From Ichthyophonus hoferi (lineage: Eukaryota; Opisthokonta; Ichthyosporea; Ichthyophonida; Ichthyophonidae), in contig NAOQ01000283.1 of NCBI GenBank assembly GCA_002751075.1, forward strand, positions 1,829-16,345: a stretch of 14,517 nt of DNA. Direction: 5' to 3'. Positions 1 to 9,650 of the stretch are shown here, one piece after another. How positions within the stretch are numbered: position 1 is the stretch's first letter; every line of letters starts with the position of its first letter. A program made the translations under genes and the position numbers. The notes below the pieces were generated by a model. The model did no database searches. It was not told where the DNA came from and worked only from the letters and a program-made list of their open reading frames with translations.

Positions 1-3
1 GGT

Positions 4-106
4 AGGTATGTATGTATGTATGTATGTATGTATGTATGTATGTATGTATGTATGTATATATGTATGTATGTATTTATGTATGTATGCATGCATGTATGTA
101 TGTATT
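4..106. repeat. (TATG)n microsatellite
   Basis: Almost pure tetranucleotide tract with a few TATA and GCATG interruptions, lying in the intron just upstream of exon A copy 1. The MYVCMYVC reading through it is an artefact of the repeat. Confidence 0.95.
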
Positions 107-155
107 ACACTGCGATATTCTGTTATGTTTTGAACATAATCATATAATATCACAG

Positions 156-239
156 GCGACCAAGACCAATGTACCTGGAAAACCAAAATCATTGGAGATC
201 AACATAGAAAAAAACCCAGAGAAAAAAAACATAGATATG
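156..239 (+). CDS. REXO4: Lysine-rich N-terminal exon A, copy 1 (84 nt, phase 0-0)
   Basis: Open for 28 codons beginning ATKTNVPGKPKSLEINIEKN, bounded by acceptor TCACAG and donor ATG|GTAAGT. The residues are mostly K, N, E and P with no folded-domain signature, which fits the basic disordered N-terminus of REXO4 proteins. A second exon of identical length and 0-0 phase lies 728 bp downstream, so both splice sites are supported by conservation between copies. It could be an alternatively used cassette because skipping keeps frame. Attachment to the REXO4 core is inferred from strand, phase and composition. Confidence 0.62.
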
Positions 240-383
240 GTAAGTTAAGGTTGTGTCTACGTTTTTATTAACTTGTAAACAGGACTTCCATGGTACCCTA
301 GCCTAGTTTGGTGTTTACTGTTTTAATATGCTTGTTTTGAATATTTTTAGTTAAGGGTGTTAAGAAAAGGATGGAATAAAGCC

Positions 384-414
<31 letters not shown>

Positions 415-3400
415 TGTATGTATGTATGTATGTATGTATGTATATAGGTTATAATACCTGTTGAACTCAATTGACCATGCTAGGGTGAAATACATTATAA
501 CCTTGTTGAAATACCCTGTATTTGAAGAAGCCTATATTCAAAAAATGGTAAACTACTTATACCTTACTACTCTATTATCTGAAATTAAAAAGGCAATATT
601 TAAAATGTATGGGAGTATTTGTGCTATTTGTGTGGATGTCATGATAGAACAAGTATCATGATTTTGTATTAACTGGGGAACCAGCCCCTGACTCCAGTTG
701 TCGACAAGGCCTCAGTGGAAAAGAAACCCAAATCCACGAACATTGGAAAACAACAAAAGGTAAGAATATATATAAATATATATGAGTATATATTATTGTA
801 GAGTATTATGATTATATATTTGTATGTATGTATCACACAACAATATTTTGTTATGTTTTGAACATAATTATAGGATGTCACAGGCAGCCAGGGCTAATGC
901 ACCTGACAAAACAAAATTATTGGAGATCAACAAAAAAAATAAGGTAGAGAAAACAAACACAGATAAGGTAGGTTAGGATTGTGTCTATATATGTATTAAC
1001 CCGTAAACTGGTCTTGCAGGTATCAAAGCTTAGTTTAGGGTTTACTGTTTTAGTAAGGTTGCTCAGGGTATTTTCACTTATCAGACATGGTGCAAACTGA
1101 TAAAGAAAAGGAGACAAAGAAAACAAGGACATAATTAATAGGTTGGAATTGGGTTGGAATATAGGGTATATGGTATAGGTTATAGGGTATAGGGTATAGT
1201 GTATAGTGTATAGTGTATATGATTTGGTGTATAGGGTATGTACTAGTGTATAGAGTATAGGATATATGATATAGGCTATAGGATATAGTGTATAGGGTTT
1301 AGGGTATGGAGGTTGTTGGGGAGGGGTGTGGATGGTTAAGTCTATGTTTGTATTGAACCTTAAACAATGTTAATATGCTACCCATGCTTAATGTAGTTTT
1401 TACCATTTTAATGCAGTTGCTTGGGATATTTTTGTTTCAAACTATTAACATAGAAATGAGTCCAAACCAAGATGCTCAATATTAAATTTGCTGGGCTCTA
1501 TTGTACTGTAGTTATCAAGCTTTTATTTTGGGATCTTTTTTAGTCCATATGGGTCTAAATTGAAAATACCATAGTGAAATCCACTGCAATCTTGTGAAAC
1601 TACCTGTTACATGCACTCTTTGTATTGTTAAATAAACTAGTATTATATAATACATATTATAGTAAGTAGTATGTAGTTTGTCTTCATTAGGATTAAATAA
1701 TATACACACGTGGCAGAATGTGGATTGATCAGTAATTATCACATATGTAGAAAATATGATGCTATAAGCTGTTGTTAATTAGATTATCGAGATTTGCTAT
1801 TTTGAAATTAACTGGATTTATTTACATTACATGACTTGGCAGCACGTGTAACTAAAGAAACATAATATTTAGATTCTTGGCTCTGCCATTCTGGGTTTTC
1901 TAAGTCTCTTAATAAGATGCAGTTTTTCATTTGCTATTAACTTCTAGTCACTATAAATTAATCTTCTAAGACAATTAAAGAGTTTAGTGCCCCTGCCATG
2001 GTTAAGGTGGGCATACCCTTAGTAGGCACTACTGTATGTTTAAAGTAGTCCGTATTGTGCAAATGATATATGATCTGTGCTTTTCTACTTTATTGACATG
2101 ATATTGCAAATGAAAACATTACTGAACCATGGTTGAAGGCATGCCAACGTAGTGCTTACCATAATAGAATAACTGTTATATTTCTGTATTGACAGGGGAC
2201 TTCATCACGGATCCTAGTTGCAGGTAAGGCCCCAGAAGGAAAGGAAGGAATGGGAAAGACACATATAGAAGGAGACAAGAATACACGCGGAGAATTCATG
2301 AAAGGGCATGTAATGTTTTTTATTGCTTGGTTTTATATTGGGTATTTTATAATTAGTGCTATATATCATTTGATGTTTTGATTCTACATTTAGTATATTT
2401 CAGAGTTCAGCTGGTTTTATGAACTATTATACCAAACCGATTTTAGTACAGGATAATTACAATTAGGATACTTAAAAGCTGTTTTAAAATTGGTTAAAAT
2501 ATTTCAAGATTAACTTTAGGTCCAAAACATTCAATAATGTAGGATTCTATACCCCCCTATGAGTACTCTTGCTATTAACTAAAACGACCTTCATCTAACC
2601 ATATGCTATTTACATTCCATCTATTTCTTTGGGCCATCCAAAAAAAAACTCACTATGGATACTAAAGCTATATAATGTAACTTTTTTGTTGCTGGTATTG
2701 TCTTACTTGTACTGGTTGTTTTATCTCCCAGGTACTCATTTAATATAATATAATATAATATAATATAACACAATACAACACAACGCAATATATTATAATA
2801 TTTTTCATGTCCAATTTGCAGTCTATTTGGCGGACTCAACATCACTATTCCCCTAACCTGGAATATGAAGCTTTGGATCCATTTAATATTTCTATATTTC
2901 ATATTCCACTAACACAACTATGTATTATACACATTATTATTATTATTATTATTATTATATCTTTAATGATTCTATTATATACACCAGTACAACTTTATAA
3001 TTCCACTCCCACATCTGGATCACCTTTATATGTATGGATACACCAATGGGCTATAGATAATAAAACATGGATGCTCCTAGCTTAATTTAACACACAGGTA
3101 CTATGACTTAATAATATAATAGTATAGTAATATTAATAGAATGTCCTAATCTCCTTATAGGGTACATATTGAAAACCAGTTGTCATTACAAGACATCAAC
3201 CCAACCTTGGTCAAAGAAGAATCAGATAAGAAGCTCTCTACAGGCATGAAGAACGGAAATGGGTTGATTAGTGGAGAGTATAAAGGGTTGGTTTTGGGTT
3301 CATGATACACTTTTATGTTATACATTAAATATATATTAGTTGACTTGAGTGGTAGAATAGATCAGAATAACAGTTGTTACATTAAAATATCATAACCATT

Positions 3401-4461
3401 GTATGATGCAAAGCAGTCCAAAATATCTTATGCCCCAAATATCCTATACTGTCATGATGGTTTCTAGTATATCATCTTTTCTTTCATATATGCTCTTTAC
3501 CTACTATAACTTATAAACACGGACCTTATACATTAGTGTATTTGTTATCTTTAAGATTTTTTTTCTTTTTTTATGCTTTTTCCTTTTTTCAGTTTAATTT
3601 TCAAAGTATGGTCCTGACATATGTCTTCAGGGTATACCTAGCCTATTATCTAGCCTATTATGAATGCCTTTTCTGACAGTTTAGATAACTTTAAAACACG
3701 ATCCAACTATCTTAATATTATATTATTCTTTGGTCTTGATAACCATGTTTTATTCTCTAGTCATCAATTACTGGTCCTCATCTTACGTTTTCTAATATGA
3801 ATTCTCTGTCGAAACCAATTTCTCTAGTGTATATTGTATGTATGTATGTATGTATATATATACACAGGTGTGTTTGTATATACATATGTAGGTGTGTATA
3901 TAGGTATGCATGTATGATAGTATGTGTATCTAGACATGTAGGTCCACAGAACTTACAACATGATGTCTCATTAGTTGTATAGCTTCTTGTATTACTAGTT
4001 ATAACAAAAACTAGTATACACGAATAATAGATGAAGGCATGTGCATGTGGTAGACAGGAAAAGATATGGAACTTGCGCATTTAAATAATAAGAGAGTAAA
4101 ACCTGCTTTTGTGTTCATTATCAGAGCTGAATTCCATGCTGAAACCAGTCTAGCTTCAAATTTTTAAATGCCTGACACGGTACCTGATGCCCAGTTGTAA
4201 TATAATGAAACTATAACTTTTAATTGCACATTATTTGTACCACCCTGCTTGAAAGGAGGTGTTTTTGAAAGAGGTGAAATGGTTTAAGAGAGAGAGAGAG
4301 AGAGAGAGAGATTGAAAGAATGATATGTAAATAGTGTGAATGAGAGCATGGAATGAGAGTTACAGATAGAAAAGTGAATATATTAATAGTAGTAGTAGTA
4401 GTAAAAATACGAATACTAATATCATTAATAATAGTAGTAGCAATAAGACTAATACTAATAC

Positions 4462-4506
<45 letters not shown>

Positions 4507-5853
4507 TAATAATACTACTACTAATAGTAGTAGTAATCATACTAGTTCTAATAATACTAGTAGTAGCACGCAATTGAGTTATGATAAATACCAAAGACTA
4601 TCTTAGATTATTCAATAGGAGCACAGTATACTTCAACTGCTGCCCATAATAAATTACTTAGTACTTATCGTATGACATTCTAGACTAATTGAAAAAATTA
4701 TAACTCACATGCACACACATATACACTTACAGAGTAACAAGGTGCCTGGGTTTGGACTGTGAAATGGTTGAGATTGGGCCCGGTAGAAGACAAAGTGCGT
4801 TAGCACAAGTTGCCATTGTGAACGAGTTTGGAGTGTGTATTTATGAAAAACTTTGTAAGCCGCAGGAACGCGTTACTGACTATCGAACACATATAAGTGG
4901 AATTACTGAGGAGATGTTGGTAGATGGTATGTATTGTGATAATATAATAGTATGTATGTATGTATGTATGTAGGTATATGGGTAGGCATGCATCCTACTA
5001 AAATTCACTTATACATGTAAATATTAGAATTGTTTTAGAATGGGTATGTCAGTGTTTGTAATGATGTACCTAACCAACCTTTATCAGGGCAATGACCATG
5101 CTGTCATACCTAGTATCAATTTTATAACTCCCTCACATACAAAATTACAATAAAATAATCAAATACATAGTACACATGCAAACATATCATGCAAGCACAT
5201 GAGGTTACAAAGTTGATATATTTTCTGATGTGCAGTGATACTTTCTCTTTCCCTCTCTCTCTTTCTCTGATAATAGGATAATTTAATTACTGTTTGATCA
5301 AAAGACCATATATAAACATTTGTATATTTTGGTACATACCGTCGAATATATTACCTTCATTGTGTAGAGGCAATAATATATATAGGTAGCATATATGTTG
5401 TTGGTGTATGTATGCAGCCACTGAAATAATACATTTTTATTGTGGCTCGTATAAAATGAATAGCCTTATAGTGATTTACATATGGCATTGTAGTAAAGAG
5501 AAGGGTAGAAAGAGGTCAAATATATTATATTATATTGTATTATATTCTATTTTAGGCTGTGAAATAAAGTTACTAATATAATAATGTAAGTGTTAGATAG
5601 TAATGGAGTATCTTTTGGAGTGTAAAATGGGTCAAAATTATCAGAAGGGCATTTTATAGTTGATCTATTATAACTGCCAGTTAAATATAACATGGAAAAG
5701 GGTAATCTGGCATATTCATAATGACATATGCAATAGTTATAGTTTTTGTGGTCACTGTTGTGTAACTTGTTTTTCTTTATTTGTTGAAAAGGCCTTCTAA
5801 GTAGCAAAGACTATGTGGGGATAGTAATTAATCACTTGGATAGAAAAAAAAAA

Positions 5854-5895
<42 letters not shown>

Positions 5896-8800
5896 GTAAT
5901 CGTTTAAGCATACTGACCAATAAGGCATGGGTATATAGCTGATGACTTTGGATCAGTCAAATCAGACGTGATTAAATTAATCAAGGGGCGCATTTTGATT
6001 GGCCATTCCCTGGAACACGATTTAAGAGTATGTATATTATGTCATTATGGCCTGTTAGATGAAGCAGAGTAACATCTTATGCCATTCACACCTACTTCAT
6101 GGTAGTTATTATCCCACTGTACTGTAGTTATGATTTGATTGTATAGTGGTTATTATCTCACTGTACTGTAGTTCTGATTTGATTGTATTGTAGTTATTAT
6201 CCCACGGTATTGTAGTTATGATTTGATTGTATAGTAGTTATTATCTCACTGTATATAGTCATTATTTCACTGTATTGTAGTTATTATCTCACTGTATTGT
6301 AGTTATGATTTGATTGCATTGTAGTTATTATCTCACTATATTGTTGCTTTTATCTCACTATATTGATATTGTAGCTTCATATTTGGGTTTGCCAAGATAC
6401 GATTGAATTTTCCCAAGGTTACAAATTAACAGAACGACCAATGACATGAATGAGGATAATGCATCTACTTGTAAGTTCTTGCAAAACGAAGTTGTTTGCA
6501 ACAGGAGTGGTATATTAGAGGCCTTGATAAAGCCCCATTTTAGGGCAGAGTAGATAAGACCCTAACCATGATAATACTTAACCCACTCCATTCATATATA
6601 TATATATATATCACATACCACAATAGGCACTTAAAATGCATCACCCCCTTAAAATGTTGAGAGACACTTCTAGCTATCCGCCCTTTCTGATCCAGAGAAA
6701 GGGAAAAACACCAAGCTTGAAAACATTGGCTAAGGAGATTCTCAACATTGATATTCAGAATGGAAAACATATGCCGGTAAGTAGTGCATACTAACACCTT
6801 ATTGTTAGTAATTTGCTTCTAATTGCATTAAAACCGTAAGATAAGATATAGTAGGATAGCATAGCATAGCATAGGGAGAATCAGTGCTTATGTGTTTTTT
6901 TGTTTTGGCAAATGATCTGCTCCAGGCTATTAATTGCATTATAATACTGATAGTCTATTTCTTCTGATATTTTTTCTCATTGAAATAATCTGGTTGGAAT
7001 AAAAGAATATGGTATTTAAAGCAATAGATACAGTCCCCATATAACATTATTATGTATGATATCAAATGATGTATGATATATAACAATAGATCCTTAAAAC
7101 TACAATCACACCATATACCCTCACATATACTCTAATACAGATATAGTTATACTGTACTAAATGCACGTGTTTCTTTAGCAATAACAACATTGTTAAAATA
7201 TCCTAAGTGATAGATATGAAGTTATGTTAGGGAAATACGTCTTACTCAAAAGGTATGACTTGTAAGTCCTTTCATGACAAAAGTGAGGGAAATTGACATA
7301 TAAGTTGACATGTAGGTTAACTTCTGGTTGCTGTACCAATACTTCATTGACTAAAGAGTATATGATAAATCAAAAAACTTTTGTCTGATTGGTTTGTCTC
7401 TCAGGGCATAGTCTTGAGCTAATCAGAAAGCAATTTTTAATGCAGTAAGATTGTTTGGCAGTATATTTTTATTCGCGGTTATGTTTTTATCCAGAGAGAG
7501 AAACTATTATCGTACAAAACAAATAAATATTCTACCACAGGCACAATTGCAATTTGCAGTATTGCATATGGAAATACGGTGCGAAAATACTACATTAAAT
7601 AATTATATATATTAAGAGAATCCTAATAACAGCATGCTATACAATTATAATGCAATACAACTTGACACTAAAAAATACCAATTATAATAAAGTACACTTT
7701 ACTTATACAATATATTGTCTGGTTCCATCCCAGTTTTCACAACTATTTTGGAGAACACACCTTATCTAGCTGCTCTATTTCACTTCATTTTTCATAATTT
7801 GTTTCTTTTACATTTACATTGTAACATGACATAGAGATTTTGCTACTATCAATCTCATATTATTATACTATCATATATACTGTATACCATCCTATTGTTA
7901 TCATGCTAAATACTTCCGTATACAGTTAAAGTCTGGCTCGTGTTAGTTATAGCATATAGCAGAAGAAATTACCTCTTATTAGTGAACATAACTCTGGGGA
8001 TATGGAAAATATTACAGCTAAGTATTGGTCAATTTCATAATCATATTAATTTGGGAATTAGAAAGGTAAACAAAGCAGTATGGATCCGGATACCATAGCA
8101 TTTGACTTGGATGTATATATTTATGGACGTATGTATGCGTATATGTATATCAAATAGTATAATAGTATAAAAGAATGATATAATGTGTGTATATATCTAT
8201 GTATGTATATAGGTGGATAGGCATGCAGCCTACTGAAATTCACCTTTAAATATAAATATCCGAATTGTTTGTGAATGAGTATATCAGTGTCAGTAATGAT
8301 GCTCTTAGCCTACTTTTATCATTGCTGTTATCATGCTGGCATATCTAGTACCAATCCTATACCCCCCCAACATGAAAAATAACAGCATAGTATACAAATA
8401 CATAGTGCACCATGAGAACACACCAGGTTACAGAGATAGCCAATATATATTCCTGTGCACAGTATTGATGATATTTGTCCTATCATCAAGTTTCTACATG
8501 GACTATAAACCATTGTATATTATTAAACAACGTACCAGGGTTGAAGATGCTATACTTGTGTTCTAGGTTACCTTACACCTTATTCATCCTCTATTCTGAT
8601 TGCTGCAATGCAGAGATATATTTGTACAGCCCTACATATGCATAGAGAAGTCTTTCAAATATGTATTAATAATTATAATAACCAGCTAACATACCACCTC
8701 ATTTCCGAATTATAAATATCTGAGGTGGTTAGACTGATGGAGATACAGGGCGGTAGTTATATATCTGACTATTTATCTTCATATACATACATACATACAT

Positions 8801-8952
8801 ACATACATAACATACAAACATACATAAATCTTCAGGCTGAGGATGCCCAAGCTGCCATGCTACTGTACAAGCGTCATGAAAAGGCATGGGAAAAACTAGA
8901 AAAGACCAAAAGTAAGAAACGGGTTGTAGATCCTTTTAATGATATTTGGTAG
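156..8952 (+). CDS. REXO4: REXO4-like DEDDh 3'-5' exonuclease, spliced, 5' end outside window
   Basis: Likely RNA exonuclease of the Rex4/ISG20 family; in studied relatives it is a nucleolar enzyme linked to rRNA processing. Core exons are 4733-4926, 5939-6027, 6627-6776 and 8836-8952, all GT-AG with agreeing phases (2/1/0/0). They read TRCLGLDCEMVEIGPG (motif Exo I, catalytic D and E), VTDYRTHISGI, GRILIGHSLEHDL (Exo II, catalytic D), then GKHMPAEDAQAAM (Exo III, catalytic H and D). The last motif is split exactly between H-M-P and A-E-D-A by a phase-0 intron and keeps the family spacing. From 3180 to the stop is about 215 residues; human REXO4 is about 420. Upstream exons 156-239, 685-759, 884-967, 2196-2309 and 3180-3277 encode a lysine-rich, probably disordered N-terminus; they are less certain. 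Exon 156-239 begins at an acceptor, so the true start lies left of position 1. The gene converges on PSMD6. The core is very confident; exact REXO4 rather than another ISG20-type paralogue rests on the TRxLxLDCEMV context. Confidence 0.9.
385..446. repeat. (TATG)n microsatellite in intron
   Basis: About fifteen TATG units within the intron between exon A copy 1 and exon B copy 1. Otherwise 240-675 holds only AT-rich intron sequence duplicated in the next module. Confidence 0.95.
685..759 (+). CDS. REXO4: Lysine-rich N-terminal exon B, copy 1 (acceptor shifted)
   Basis: Encodes a 25-residue segment beginning PLTPVVDKASVEKKPK and ends at a good donor AAAAG|GTAAGA, phase 0. It is homologous to the 5' half of the exon at 2196-2309. 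The position matching that exon's CAG acceptor reads CTG here (before 676), which would have made an 84-nt exon. The next AG, at 683-684, lies 9 nt in and keeps the frame, so I place the start at 685. It may instead be skipped. Function is unknown beyond forming part of the basic N-terminal tail. Confidence 0.45.
884..967 (+). CDS. REXO4: Lysine-rich N-terminal exon A, copy 2 (84 nt, phase 0-0)
   Basis: Twenty-eight codons beginning AARANAPDKTKLLEINKKNK, acceptor GTCACAG, donor AAG|GTAGGT. It is clearly paralogous to the exon at 156-239: same length, same phases, a shared LEIN core, and matching intron sequence on both sides including a hairpin-like block about 16 nt before the acceptor. Residues differ at many places while the frame is kept, which suggests it is translated rather than a dead copy. 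Confidence 0.6.
1150..1312. repeat. Degenerate TATAGGG/TATAGTG minisatellite
   Basis: About twenty imperfect units of 7-10 bp built on TATAGGG, TATAGTG and TATAGGA. It sits in the intron 968-2195, between the second and third copies of the duplicated intron segment, and probably marks the join. The rest of that intron (1450-2190) shows no gene, only AT-rich sequence with the decayed intron block at 1550-1610. Confidence 0.8.
2196..2309 (+). CDS. REXO4: N-terminal exon B, copy 2 (114 nt, phase 0-0)
   Basis: Thirty-eight open codons beginning GTSSRILVAGKAPEGKEGMG, acceptor TTGACAG, donor CAT|GTAATG. The 5' half and the preceding intron match exon B copy 1 (676-759). It is Gly/Lys/Glu rich with no recognised domain. 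An internal CAG|GTAAGG at 2221-2229 looks like a stronger donor but would leave phase 1, for which I see no matching downstream acceptor in frame. I therefore prefer the longer exon, with moderate confidence. Confidence 0.5.
2310..3160 (+). other. Intron with short AT repeats, no gene seen
   Basis: Lies between exon 2196-2309 and exon 3161-3277. It contains a (TAATA)n tract at about 2748-2770 and an (ATT)n tract at about 2934-2958. The open frame at 2807-3085 is low-complexity at its Ile-rich centre, lacks plausible splice signals around it and resembles nothing I recognise. I see no other coding sequence. Confidence 0.6.
3161..3277 (+). CDS. REXO4: Exon preceding the exonuclease core
   Basis: The downstream junction is good: the exon ends GGA GA|GTATAA in phase 2 and joins A|GTAACAAGG at 4733 to give ISGEVTRCLGLDCEM, matching the GGLTRALALDCEM context of human REXO4. 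The upstream part reads LSLQDINPTLVKEESDKKLS. The 5' limit is ambiguous. The strong pyrimidine-tract acceptor is at 3159-3160 but needs incoming phase 2. The weaker AG at 3178-3179 (exon from 3180) accepts phase 0 from exon 2196-2309. An in-frame ATG at 3246 could start a short isoform. Confidence 0.6.
3278..4732 (+). other. Large intron before the first catalytic exon
   Basis: Starts GTATAA and ends TTACAG. It holds a TATG/TATA tract (about 3834-3915), a (GA)n tract (about 4287-4311) and a trinucleotide-period domain (4387-4566). No coding potential is evident on either strand; the Ile/Ser/Thr-rich open frames are products of the simple repeats. Confidence 0.75.
4387..4566. repeat. Trinucleotide-period domain (TAG/AAT/ACT) with a perfect hairpin
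   Basis: About 180 bp in which nearly every triplet is TAG, TAA/AAT, ATA or ACT, with a pure (AAT)n core at about 4463-4503. At 4513-4523 and 4525-4535 lie perfectly complementary 11-nt arms, TACTACTACTA and TAGTAGTAGTA, with a single-base spacer. The period of three explains the open frames on both strands. Confidence 0.9.
4940..5245 (+). repeat. Dispersed ~300-bp repeat, copy 1
   Basis: Begins in a TATG tract and GGTAGGCATGCATCCTACT, and runs to about GTGCAGTGATACT. A diverged copy in the same orientation lies at about 8185-8475. Neither has a convincing open frame, terminal inverted repeat or poly(A) tail, so I cannot assign a SINE or MITE class. It lies just inside the intron after the first catalytic exon. 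Confidence 0.75.
5246..5938 (+). other. Rest of intron 4927-5938, no gene seen
   Basis: AT-rich intron remainder with a TATTA tract at about 5520-5550 and an (AAT)n microsatellite at about 5855-5896, ending ATATAG before the Exo II exon. The minus-strand open frame at 5547-5807 resembles nothing I recognise and has no context. Confidence 0.7.
6100..6375. repeat. 22-bp minisatellite of alternating subunits
   Basis: About twelve imperfect units in the intron 6028-6626. Two roughly 22-bp subunits recur: TAGTTATTATCTCACTGTAT and TAGTTATGATTTGATTGTAT, with TTG or AG joints. Unit-to-unit changes are few, so the array is fairly young. A short related stretch occurs at 10691-10755. Confidence 0.88.
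6777..8835 (+). other. Last and largest REXO4 intron
   Basis: Starts GTAAGT and ends CTTCAG, splitting the Exo III motif in phase 0. It contains the dispersed repeat copy 2 and a (CATA)n tract (about 8781-8828) close to the acceptor. The other 1.4 kb (6777-8180) shows no coding frame, RNA gene or terminal repeats that I can support. Confidence 0.8.
8185..8475 (+). repeat. Dispersed ~300-bp repeat, copy 2
   Basis: Shares with 4940-5245 the blocks GGCATGCAGCCTACT, AATTCACCTTTAAATA, TAGTACCAAT and AAATACATAGTGCAC, in the same order and spacing. It lies in the last REXO4 intron. Small open frames on both strands here have no support. Confidence 0.75.
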
Positions 8953-9212
8953 TCCCACTAGCTTGTCCACAGGCTTCAGGAGCACCAATTGATTGATATA
9001 TAATAGTTGATCGGACCTGTCTTCAAGACTTACTTGAAGTGGTAGAGGTCCTATGGAAGGCACGTACGCAGACTCTGGGCAACCGGCTGTAATAATATCT
9101 TTGTTCTGATTCAGAAAGAATCAACACTTTGATGCCCTTAGGTGCTAATGTGCTAATGTAGTTATTGTACAATGTGACCGATCAGTAAGAGGTGCTATAT
9201 TACCATGTAAAT

Positions 9213-9244
9213 AATAAATATTATCACTATCCAATGTTAATAAA
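9213..9244 (+). terminator. Candidate poly(A) signals for REXO4
   Basis: AATAAA occurs at 9213-9218 and again at 9239-9244, about 260 and 290 nt after the REXO4 stop at 8950-8952. Further AATAAA copies follow near 9328, 9362 and 9560, so the true site is uncertain. The stretch 8953-9212 looks like 3' UTR and has no other open frame of note. Confidence 0.5.
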
Positions 9245-9650
9245 CAGTTCACTGACTCCTGGAAGGGTGAAAGATCTAAGCACTGATTACCATTCTCAAG
9301 TGCCTGTGGAAAACTAGACATTACAATAAAATATGATGATTATGATATTGTTAAGAGATATTAATAAATGCACAGCTTCGTGTCATGAACGTATTCGTAT
9401 TTGACTGCATCGACAATATATGCATATGCAGGGCGCTTTATTAGTTGCTTCCATTCCCTTTTATCCTTTCCCGACCTTTGTTTATCACGGGTGTTAATTG
9501 TAGCTGTGTTCATTAATGTAGACCCAATGAAACACCTTTATGCTCTTGTTGTAAGATGATTAATAAAACATATTCAATGGAAAAAATATGTTTTGGCCTA
9601 CTCGGATATTATTTTATTTATAACTATACTGATTACATTCGTCATAAGAC

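Larger units (their letters stand above)
100..2310 (+). repeat. Tandem duplication of an exon A - intron - exon B module
   Basis: Unit 1 (about 100-760) and unit 2 (about 830-2310) share, in order: a TTATGTTTTGAACATAAT block before exon A, exon A, a 110-bp intron segment (240-350 versus 968-1080), a second intron block (about 465-525 versus 1550-1610) and exon B. The 110-bp intron segment appears a third time at about 1325-1440 without a recognisable exon beside it, so unit 2 has internal expansion. Divergence is obvious but alignment by eye is easy. This is a host intragenic duplication, not a mobile element. Confidence 0.7.

Noticed and set aside
12-248. Open frame starting MYVCMYVC
   Set aside because: Its first half is translated (TATG)n repeat; only the 156-239 part is a plausible exon, and that begins at a splice acceptor, not at this start.
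1985-2160. Possible MITE with ends around CCATGGTTAAGG and CCATGGTTGAAGG
   Set aside because: Matching is partly direct and partly inverted over only about 11 bases, with no target-site duplication.
2807-3085. 92-residue open frame
   Set aside because: Low-complexity Ile run from an (ATT)n tract, no recognisable similarity, and no convincing acceptor and donor pair around it.
4220-4594. 124-residue minus-strand and overlapping plus-strand open frames rich in Ile, Ser and Thr
   Set aside because: Both are produced by the trinucleotide-period repeat, which lacks stops in several frames; no gene context.
8331-8566. Open frames on both strands
   Set aside because: They lie in the dispersed repeat inside an intron, have no conserved frame in its other copy and no recognisable product.
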